DNA of 34,808 nucleotides, taken from Phycisphaerales bacterium (GTDB lineage: Bacteria; Bacteroidota; Bacteroidia; Chitinophagales; Chitinophagaceae). This document shows, in pieces, positions 16,073 to 24,200 of this stretch. The DNA is taken from assembly GCA_030054025.1 (NCBI GenBank), contig JASGCQ010000018.1, positions 1-34,808 of the forward strand, in the 5' to 3' direction. How positions within the stretch are numbered: position 1 is the stretch's first letter; each line of letters begins with the position of its first letter. Position numbers and translations under genes: made by a program. The notes beneath the pieces were generated by a model that did not search any database, was not told the origin of the DNA, and was given only the letters and a program-made list of their open reading frames with translations.

Positions 16073-17560
16073 TCATTTTTCTAAACGATTGAGTCCTGCC
16101 TTGGCTAGTTGATCAATAGACAATTGTGCATCATGGTTCCGCATAGTCAAGCAATCATTAAATTGTTGCATAGCTTCATTTTTCATTCCTTTTCGTTCGA
16201 ATATAAAACCCATTTGTAATGCTGCTCTTGCAGCAAAATACTCTTTTTTGTCTCGTCCTTTTTGAACCGTTGCGGTATAAAATAGCAAAGCCTTTTCGTC
16301 GTTTTTTAATTCTTCGAAAATCCGTCCATAGCGAAAATTATAGTCCAAAACATTGACCGTATTGCCTAGCTCCTTTTTGCCAATGCTTTGTATTTTTTCT
16401 AAAGCTTTTGTATAAGATCCCCCGTCAATGAGCAAGCGTACTTCGAGCAAGCTCCGCAAGGGCCAAATTGGTTTTTCGGCAAAACGCTGTGCTTGTTTAT
16501 CTGCATCTGTAAGCGCATTTCCTTTGCTAGATATTAGGCTCAAATATTCATTGTAAGCAGTTTTGTTCCCTTGCAGATAGGCTACCCAAGCTATTTTCAG
16601 CCAAGTGTCTTTTACAAAATGGCCTCCTTTATATGATTTTAAAAATTGTTGATAAACCGAAAGACAATTCATATCTAAGCGAAGCAGCATAGATTCTGCC
16701 AGCTCATATTGCAGGATAGGATATTGTTCGTAATAGGAAATATTTTTTGCTTTGTTGAGTATAGAGTAAGCAATATCTGCTTTGCGATAATTGAGTGCAA
16801 TATTGGCTTTGATAAAGCTGCGCATCAAGTTATTTTGCTCCACAAATTGTGTGCTGTTCAAATATCTCCAAGCCGTTTCAGGGGCACTTTGCAAATAGAA
16901 CTTAAGATAACAATAATAAATCATCGCTTCTTCTTGCATCGCTCCTATTCCATCCAAATGCGTATTGAGGTAATGCGCAATTTCCGATACTCCTTTATTG
17001 ATATTACCCTTGATGCCAAAAACGGCACCAATCCATTTGTAATTTTCGGGCATTGCTCCGGCTACCGCTTCTTCTAATCCCCAAAGCACTTTGTTTTCTT
17101 CGAATAGAGGGTATAAATTTTTGTTTTCTTTTAAGTATAAAAATGACTTTCGAAATCTATTTGCAGCTTTAAAGTTCTCGCCTAAGCGTAAATGAACCAA
17201 TGCCCAATGGAATTGAATATTAGCTTTACAAAACAAATGCCAAGGACTCGATTTATCGCCTTGTTCCAATAAATCTAAACGATTATCCAGATTGATTTTG
17301 AATGTGGTTAGTTCGCCTTCATTGCCATTAAAAAGTATGCGAAGGCAGTCGCTATAATCAGCTAAATAATGTGGTATGAGATTATTGGGATTTTTTTCAA
17401 TTTCTGCTTTCAATGTTTGATTGGCCTCCTCTTGTTGTAAAGCCATGATTTGTTTGTAAGCTTTCAGACAATTGCCATTGAAGTCGTATCTATACTCTGT
17501 GGCAAAGGTGAGCGAACAATGCGCTATAATAAAACACAACAACAATAAAACTCTTTTCAT
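16073..17560 (-). CDS. Exported TPR-like helical repeat protein
   Basis: A signal peptide (MKRVLLLLCFIIAHCSLTFA) is followed by about 475 residues of paired helices with TPR-like spacing, for example HLRLGENFKAANRFRKSFLYL, then FRYGRIFEELKNDEKALLFYTATVQ, and ALQMGFIFERKGMKNEAMQQFNDCL at the C-terminus. A central GAVFGIKGNINKGVSEIAHYL segment is distinctive. I do not recognise a characterised homologue; a periplasmic or surface scaffold is the most that can be said. It lies 30 bases downstream of comEC on the same strand, but a perfect -7 box just before its ATG suggests its own, nearly leaderless transcript. It converges on the helicase gene across a 52-base gap in which I see no terminator. 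Confidence 0.8.
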   Translation of the reverse strand: MKRVLLLLCFIIAHCSLTFATEYRYDFNGNCLKAYKQIMALQQEEANQTLKAEIEKNPNNLIPHYLADYSDCLRILFNGNEGELTTFKINLDNRLDLLEQGDKSSPWHLFCKANIQFHWALVHLRLGENFKAANRFRKSFLYLKENKNLYPLFEENKVLWGLEEAVAGAMPENYKWIGAVFGIKGNINKGVSEIAHYLNTHLDGIGAMQEEAMIYYCYLKFYLQSAPETAWRYLNSTQFVEQNNLMRSFIKANIALNYRKADIAYSILNKAKNISYYEQYPILQYELAESMLLRLDMNCLSVYQQFLKSYKGGHFVKDTWLKIAWVAYLQGNKTAYNEYLSLISSKGNALTDADKQAQRFAEKPIWPLRSLLEVRLLIDGGSYTKALEKIQSIGKKELGNTVNVLDYNFRYGRIFEELKNDEKALLFYTATVQKGRDKKEYFAARAALQMGFIFERKGMKNEAMQQFNDCLTMRNHDAQLSIDQLAKAGLNRLEK

Positions 17561-17568
17561 AAACGGCG

Positions 17569-17576
17569 CAAAAATA
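17569..17576 (-). promoter_or_regulatory. Candidate -7 box of the TPR-protein gene
   Basis: Read on the minus strand this is TATTTTTG, an exact TAnnTTTG match, ending only 8 bases before the ATG at 17560. A transcript from it would be nearly leaderless. No clear -33 TTTG is seen in the comEC 3' end. Confidence 0.45.
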
Positions 17577-17590
17577 AACTAAATAATCCG

Positions 17591-19630
17591 CTATGGATAA
17601 ATGAATGCGCCTTGAGATTTGGTATTGTGTAAGTTAATATTTGCTCTCTTGCATTGTTCTGCCCATGCTGCTGCTTGTCCATTGCTACTGATGACTATTT
17701 GTTTGGGTAAAAATGTTTGAATCACTTTGGTAATATTCATTGGCTTTTCCCAAGATGTAATGATTAAAATGTCTATTGGAAAGGCTTTGCTCAAATTGTA
17801 TTCTTCATGCAGCAGCAAAATAGAATGATTTTCAAGCGTTATAATTTTCCGACTATCTCGACCATTTTTATAGGAAGCTCCATAAGCAATATGCGCATTC
17901 TTGGTGGCAAATGTTTCGCTGTCATCTCCATTTAGGATGCTATAATGATTGCCTTTGATGAGTTCACAATGCACTTCTTTCGATTGGTTGAAAACGATGA
18001 ATTTTTCTTGACGATGAATTGAAATGCTTCTTTCTAAATGAACGAGAGCAATAAGCAACAAGCTTAAAAATGACATCCAAATAGCGATCTTCTTTTTTTT
18101 GAGTACAAAAAATGTGGACGCTGTAATAAACAAATACAGCAATATCAATACTGTCGGCGATACATAAATACTTCTGAAACTTGAGAAATTTACTGCTTGC
18201 AAAATGCCGATAATACGATGAAAAATATCGGATACAAATACAATAACTGTAGCAACAATCGTAGCCAAAAAACCGATTTTGCTCACCAAGAGCAAAATCA
18301 TACCCATCACCAAAATAAAGCCCATAGCGATACCAGCTAGGATATTGGCTAGAATGAACATGGGTGGAAAACTATGAAAATAGTAGCCTACAAGTGGTGC
18401 CACCAATATCTCTGCTGCAATACTTGCTGCAATAGCATCAATGCCGTATTGGATAATACGGTGAGGGGAGCTGTATAAAGAGCGGAGTGGTTTGTAAAAA
18501 ATGATGAGTGATAAAACCGCAACGAAAGAAAGTTGAAATCCAATATTGAACAACCACATGGGCCGGAGCAATAAAAGTATAAAAGCCGTAGTCAGTAATT
18601 GATTGAGCGGATTGTGTTGTTGTTTAGTCACATTGCCCAAGATTAATAGGCTAAACATAATTGCTGCTCGCAAAGCGGGTGTGGATGCTCCGGCGAGTAG
18701 CACATAAAACCATATTAAGGCTAGGCTAAAAATGAATTTTAGCCATTGATGTTTTTGCTGCCGAGTCAATTGAAATAAAAAACTTATTGCAGCAAACAAA
18801 ATAGCCACATGAGCTCCTGATATAGATATAATATGAATAATGCCTGTATCGTTATAGGCTGATCTGGTGTTGGGGTCAATATCTTGCTCATCGCCAAGCA
18901 GCATAGCTTTTAGTAATGCTTTGCAGGTACTATCTTTTATAGATTCTTCAATAGTGCTGATGCAATATTGATGTGTCTTCTCTAAGAAAGAATAGGTATT
19001 CTTTTTGCCATAAACAAATACTTGTTCTGCCGAAAGAAATTGCTGTATGTATATATGCTTGCGTGCGCAATTCTTTTCGAAATCAAGCTCGAAAGGATTG
19101 CCTGCATTATGAATAGCCTGCCACTGATTGGGCAAGAGAATAGTATCCCCAAAGTTGATGGAGAGCCGATTGTTTTTAGTATATAGATAAACTAAAGCCT
19201 TGCCCTTAATGGTTTTTGTTGTTTGCTTGTCTATTAGTTTAAGGAGGCAGAGTTCATATTTTGTTGTCTTATTTTTTAGGGTAGGTATTGCAGATACTTG
19301 GGCTAATATTTTCTGAGATGAGCTTTTGAGTTCAGTTATGCTTTGCACCTTATACTGTTGCTCTTGGTAAAAGCATATAGTAAAAGCTAAAGTGCAAATC
19401 GAAATCATGGCAGCTACAGTAGCAGCGATTTGATATCTCTTTTTGCTTAAAGAAAGCAGCCCTAAAATGAGGCAACAGCATGTTGCTACAACCAATGCGA
19501 TGAAAGGCAAATAGTAATTTATGCTTTTTTCTGTCAGCTTATCATACAACAGGATACCCATGATGAAAGGCAGTACCAAACGTATCATTGGTGCCTTTTC
19601 CCATATAGGTACAGTTTTTCCAGATTGCAT
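17591..19630 (-). CDS. comEC: ComEC/Rec2 family DNA-uptake membrane channel
   Basis: The 679 residues are mostly transmembrane. The N-terminal DUF4131-like part (about 1-200) has several spans and an OB-like soluble region. The Competence domain (about 235-500) includes HIISISGAHVAILFA and GASTPALRAAIMF, the hallmarks of the channel that passes single-stranded DNA into the cytoplasm. The C-terminal soluble part (about 540-679) aligns in layout with the metallo-beta-lactamase-like domain of ComEC (DILIITSWEK, FLPKQIVISSNGQAAAW) but has no HxHxDH zinc motif, so any nuclease function is probably lost. ATG start at 19630. It runs with the downstream TPR-like gene. No other competence gene is in the window. 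Confidence 0.92.
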   Translation of the reverse strand: MQSGKTVPIWEKAPMIRLVLPFIMGILLYDKLTEKSINYYLPFIALVVATCCCLILGLLSLSKKRYQIAATVAAMISICTLAFTICFYQEQQYKVQSITELKSSSQKILAQVSAIPTLKNKTTKYELCLLKLIDKQTTKTIKGKALVYLYTKNNRLSINFGDTILLPNQWQAIHNAGNPFELDFEKNCARKHIYIQQFLSAEQVFVYGKKNTYSFLEKTHQYCISTIEESIKDSTCKALLKAMLLGDEQDIDPNTRSAYNDTGIIHIISISGAHVAILFAAISFLFQLTRQQKHQWLKFIFSLALIWFYVLLAGASTPALRAAIMFSLLILGNVTKQQHNPLNQLLTTAFILLLLRPMWLFNIGFQLSFVAVLSLIIFYKPLRSLYSSPHRIIQYGIDAIAASIAAEILVAPLVGYYFHSFPPMFILANILAGIAMGFILVMGMILLLVSKIGFLATIVATVIVFVSDIFHRIIGILQAVNFSSFRSIYVSPTVLILLYLFITASTFFVLKKKKIAIWMSFLSLLLIALVHLERSISIHRQEKFIVFNQSKEVHCELIKGNHYSILNGDDSETFATKNAHIAYGASYKNGRDSRKIITLENHSILLLHEEYNLSKAFPIDILIITSWEKPMNITKVIQTFLPKQIVISSNGQAAAWAEQCKRANINLHNTKSQGAFIYP
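18275..18299. repeat. Perfect 10-bp inverted repeat inside comEC
   Basis: GATTTTGCTC (18275-18284) and GAGCAAAATC (18290-18299) flank a 5-base loop within the sequence coding for a transmembrane stretch. It may simply reflect codon choice; an RNA hairpin in the mRNA is possible. Confidence 0.5.
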
Positions 19631-19702
19631 TTGTTAACTTTATCTATTCTTGAAACCACTAATTTAAAGTCAAGTATAATGCTATTTTTTAAAAAGGAAA
19701 TA

Positions 19703-19756
19703 ATTAGTGATTGACAAAAAGTCTATTTATTTTCGCACAGTCTATAAATCACTAAT
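19703..19756. promoter_or_regulatory. Inverted repeat flanking a possible promoter
   Basis: ATTAGTGATT at 19703-19712 and AATCACTAAT at 19747-19756 are perfect 10-base inverted copies with 34 bases between. A third CACTAAT half-site is at 19657-19663, giving half-sites at about 46-47-base intervals. A near-consensus -7 box TATTTTCG (19728-19735) for the lipoprotein gene lies between the arms. This looks like an operator for the divergent comEC/lipoprotein region; the regulator is unknown. Confidence 0.4.
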
Positions 19757-19762
19757 GCTGTT

Positions 19763-20605
19763 ATGAGAAAGTTGATTACAATACTTTTTATAAGCGCTCT
19801 TGTTTGTGTACAGGCTTGCGACTCTAGCAATGCACACAAGACTAGGGGTGCCATTGTTTTTGGCGATTCTGCAACAATAGTGAACGAAAAAGACCCACAA
19901 TATTTGAGTGATAATGTTGCCGATTTTGTACCTGCAAAAGCAGAAGTTTCTGCTAAAGATACGGTGACTATCCCCGAGAAAACGACCGTTGAAGTGACTA
20001 GCTCGCCAAAGCCTATAAGCAATAATGAAATACCGAAAAATTCCGCTAAAGGACTTGAAGTGCCTTTTAAGGGCTTAACTATTACTATATCCGGCATAGA
20101 AGTAAGAAATAATAAAACGATTGATTGGGAGAAAGCAAAGGGAGTTGCCTATACTATCGAAAAAGGAAACTTAGCAAATTCTTCTTTAACCTGCAAAGGA
20201 GCTACCGTAAATAAAGTAATGCAACGCATTCAAACAGTAGTATTGCTCAAAACAAAAAGTGGTAAAAATATCAAATTGTCCGGATTGCCCACTTACAGTA
20301 CCGAATGGCAAACCTTAAAAGGAAATGGAGGCACTTACGTTCTAAGTGGTGTTAGCGATAATCGCCTGCCTTACAGACAGCAATTCTCTTTAAAAGCTGC
20401 TAAAAATGCCGTTCAGAAGGCATCCAGAGCCAATAGAATGAATAGGAAAGAAGAAGAACTTCTACTCAAATCCGTAAATCGGCTTCGAGCATACAATCAA
20501 GCACCATTGAGCATTGCCCTCAAAAGTGTAATCTGGAAAATAAGTGCCAAAGATGCCGTAGGCAAGCCTATCGAAAAAGAAGTACGAATAGACTATGAAC
20601 GATAA
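19763..20605 (+). CDS. Lipoprotein of unknown function
   Basis: The 280-residue product starts with a lipoprotein signal peptide (MRKLITILFISALVCVQAC, lipid-modified Cys at 19). A Thr/Val/Lys-rich low-complexity linker spans about 50-95. A C-terminal domain (about 97-280) mixes beta-strand-like stretches (GLTITISGIEVRNNKTIDW) with a basic helical part (KAAKNAVQKASRANRMNRKEEE). I do not recognise a family. Location is presumably the inner or outer membrane facing the periplasm. It is divergent from comEC and converges on the RidA gene with a 9-base gap. ATG start at 19763. Confidence 0.8.
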   Translation: MRKLITILFISALVCVQACDSSNAHKTRGAIVFGDSATIVNEKDPQYLSDNVADFVPAKAEVSAKDTVTIPEKTTVEVTSSPKPISNNEIPKNSAKGLEVPFKGLTITISGIEVRNNKTIDWEKAKGVAYTIEKGNLANSSLTCKGATVNKVMQRIQTVVLLKTKSGKNIKLSGLPTYSTEWQTLKGNGGTYVLSGVSDNRLPYRQQFSLKAAKNAVQKASRANRMNRKEEELLLKSVNRLRAYNQAPLSIALKSVIWKISAKDAVGKPIEKEVRIDYER

Positions 20606-20614
20606 ATCTTTAGA

Positions 20615-21031
20615 TTAGTCTGCTAGGGCAATACATTTCAACTCTATAGCAATAGGTGTGGGCAATGCTGTGATAGAGCAGGTAGTACGACAGGGTAGAT
20701 TGTCTTTAAAATACTCGGCATATACCCTATTGTAAATTTGAAAATCACGTTTCATATCTACTAAGAAAACGGTAACATCTACCAGTTTATCCCAACTGCT
20801 GCCACATTCTTCCAATACCAATTTTACATTATCAAAAACACTGCGGCATTGCGCTTCGAAATCAAATTCGAGGAAATTGCCGTATTTGTCCAATTTCAAC
20901 CCTGGTATTTCGTCGGTATCCACTTTGCGCGGACCAATGCCCGAAAGAAACAAAAGACCAGCCGCTTTGCGCGCATGGGGGTATAGGCCTACAGGTCTAG
21001 GAGCCTTTTCTAAAAAATGTTTTTCGGACAT
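20615..21031 (-). CDS. RidA/YjgF family protein, resembling 2-aminomuconate deaminase
   Basis: The 138 residues cover one complete RidA fold. Conserved PRPVGLYPHAR (about 11-21), FLSGIGPRK, DKLVDVTVFLVDMKRDF, and the active-site residues Arg115 (CRTT) and Glu130 (IAIELK) are present. The N-terminal KAPRPVGLYPHARKA and the GPR-containing insertion (about 32-52) recall the 2-aminomuconate deaminase branch (NbaF/AmnD-like) of the 3-hydroxyanthranilate pathway rather than generic RidA, but this subfamily call is from memory of motifs. Generic imine/enamine deaminase activity is the alternative. ATG start at 21031; a near-consensus -7 box (TATTTTCG on minus, 21046-21053) precedes it. Confidence 0.88.
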   Translation of the reverse strand: MSEKHFLEKAPRPVGLYPHARKAAGLLFLSGIGPRKVDTDEIPGLKLDKYGNFLEFDFEAQCRSVFDNVKLVLEECGSSWDKLVDVTVFLVDMKRDFQIYNRVYAEYFKDNLPCRTTCSITALPTPIAIELKCIALAD

Positions 21032-21133
21032 GAGGTATTTTTTTGCGAAAATAAAGCTAAATCTCCTTGTTTACTATCGTTTTATAACAAAATCAAATAC
21101 ACACATTAAATAAAAATCACAAAAGTGTTAAAA

Positions 21134-21160
21134 AAATATCAATTTGTTTTGTTGATATTT
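21134..21160. repeat. Short inverted repeat upstream of the adhesin gene
   Basis: AAATATCAA (21134-21142) and TTGATATTT (21152-21160) are perfect 9-base inverted copies around a 9-base spacer, about 80 bases before the ATG. A one-mismatch -7 box (GATATTTG, 21154-21161) overlaps the right arm, so it could be an operator or a 5' hairpin. The rest of 21032-21237 is A+T-rich with nothing else recognisable. Confidence 0.45.
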
Positions 21161-21237
21161 GTATAAAATAGACTACCTTACGCACTCTTACATTACCAAA
21201 GAAAATGTTTATCAAATTATTTTTTATAAATTTTGCC

Positions 21238-24200
21238 ATGAAAAAAAATTACAGAAAACAAATTTTAAAAGGTGCATTGTGCATTTTTACAGTATTATGT
21301 TTAGTTTTTTCTAGCAGACTGAATGCTCAAACTACAGCTGCTGTGTATTCTTTTGCTCCGTCAACAACTACCTTTAGTTATTTGTCAAGTGGAACTTCGG
21401 TTTCAACACTTCTGTCAGATGATACTTATAGTGGAGCAATACCTATTGGTTTCACATTTAATTATTGTGGTACCAACTATACCAACGTTTATGCGGGCTC
21501 AAATGGATGGCTTTCATTTTCGGCACTAGTCTCATCTTATTCATTTAACTCCTCTGGAACTTTAAGCAATACATTATTTCCTCTTTGGGATGATTTGGAT
21601 GGTAGTAGTGGTTCTGCAACATACGCAACAACAGGTACTGCACCTAATAGAGTTTTTACAATGGAATGGAAAAATTGGCAATGGAACTATTCTGCTACAG
21701 GAGTGACTATCTCTTTCCAAGTTTTACTATTTGAAACTAACAATAAAATTCAATTCATTTACAAACAAGAGTCAGGTTCTGTAAATTCTCCCTCTGCAAC
21801 TATTGGAATTTCAGGAGTTCCCGCAGCTGATTTTCAAACTTTAGACGGCACTGGCACCTCACCAAGTTCATCCACCTCTGTGTTTACAACATCACTTTCA
21901 ACCAAACCTGCGGATGGTCAAATTTATCAATTTACACCGCCACCACCGTGTTCTACACCTGTACCTGGTGCCACAGTAGCTACACCTTCAACACTGTCTT
22001 GTTTAGGTAAATCAACAATACTTTCATTTGGAACTTTACCTATTGCCTCTGGTTATTCTTATCAGTGGCAATCCTCTCCTGATGGTGTAACCTATACAGG
22101 TATTACTGGTGCTACAAGTGCCACTTATGTGGCAACCCCTATAAGTCCAACTTGGTACAAATGTCTTGTTACTTGTTCCACGGGGCCTTCGACTGTTGAG
22201 TCAACACCTGTTCAGGTTCTTTTCGCCAGTGCAGCCCCGACTACTACCTCGGGTGTTAGATGTGGTACTGGGGCAGTAACCCTTTCTGCCGCTACAAGTA
22301 TTTCTGGTACTACGTTGAGATGGTATCCTTCATTATCTGGAGGTAGCCCTTTAGCATCTGGTACTACATATACTCCAACAGTTTCCTCTACAACAACTTA
22401 TTATGTGGGTGCCGAAACTGGTGGCACAACTACCGGAACAGGTGCTCGTCCAGCCCCTGCGGCAACTACAGGTACGACTCCAAGCAGTTACGGTCTTGTA
22501 TTTAATGCAAGCAGCGATTTTACCCTTAATTCCGTAGATGTTTACAGTGCTACATCTGCTGGTACTTTTGTAATACAATTGCAAAATAGTTCAGGCACAC
22601 CAATATATACTTCAGGTACTTTTACCCTGCCTGTAGCTTCTAGTGCTAGCACTCCTTTTACTGCTTCCTTAGGTTGGAATATTACAATAGGAACAGGGTA
22701 TAGAATTTTGATAATCTCTGGTACCGCCTCTCTCGTTCGAGAAAGTGCATTGGGTGGATATCCCTATTCAATAGGCACAGTTGGTAGTATTACTAGTGGT
22801 TATATTTCAGGTACAAGCTCGACTTACTATTTTATGTATAATTGGAATTATACAGCACCACCTATATGTAGCACTCCGCGTACCCTAGTTACAGCAACAG
22901 TGAATACGCCTCCAACCTTTAGCATAGCTGGCTCACAAACAGCATGTAATAATGCTGCTGCAATGATGAATGTAACTTCTAGCTTAGCCAGTTTCAATAG
23001 TTATGTGTGGACACCCTCTGCCAATCTCTATACAGATGCGGCTTGCACCGTGCCTTATGTTGCAGGAGCAAGTGCCAGCACTGTATATGCAAAAACAACA
23101 ACCGCAGGTACTATTACTTATACATGTACTGCCAATAACTCTACTACACTTTGTGCTTCTACGGCTACAGCAATTGTTACGACTTTACCATCATCTGTTA
23201 CTGTTATTGCTACCCCTGCCAATATATGTAATTCGGGTGCTACCAACTTGTCTATTAGTCCTGCAACTACTACATTTGGTGGGGCTACATGGCAATGGGC
23301 ATCTTCCGCTGATAATATCATGTTTAACGATTCTCTTGGGATGACTGGAGCTACATTAAGAACCAACACACTTAGCTTTAGAAGATACTATCGTATTACG
23401 CTTAAAAATAGTGCAGGTGCTTTTTGCTTGAACTCAACATCAGACACTGCTCTTGTACTAATACCAGCCATTACCTCTGTAACAGGTGCTGCCAGTTGTG
23501 GCACGGGAACATTAACTTTAGGTGCTACGGCTGTTGATGGAACCATTAATTGGTACGCTGCAGCAAGCGGAGGCTCTTCTTTGGCTACTGGCACCAGTTA
23601 TACCACACCGTCATTAACGACAACTACTACTTATTATGTTGGTGCTATTGCAACCCCAAATTTCAGCGCTCAGGTGGGTACTGGTACACTAACCAATTCT
23701 ATCACTTCATACCCTACTCCTTTTGGTAATTATTATGGAAGTTCGCATGATCAGTATTTAATTACTGCTGCAGAATTGACTATCGCTGGTTTTTCGGCGG
23801 GATCTTTCTCATCTATTGCATTTGATTTGGCTACGTCCTATACTTTTGATGCATTGTCTAATTTTCAAATCTTGATGGCACCCACTACCGCAACTTCATT
23901 GACAACTACATTAATTTCCTCGGGCTTTACTACAGTAGTACCCAGTACTACTTATACACCTCCCGCCTCAACCGGATATGCAGCTATTCCATTTACCAAT
24001 AAGTTCATTTGGGATGGCGTCTCCAATATTGTGGTTGATGTAAGCTTCTCCAATTGTAGTTCTTGTACCGGTACATCGTCTTGTGTCACATCTTATACTA
24101 ATAATGGTACAGTGAACCAAACAAGTACATCATACGTTTCAACTGTAACCTACTATGCTGATGATAATTGTACTATTAATACATTTACTCCATCAGGCGG

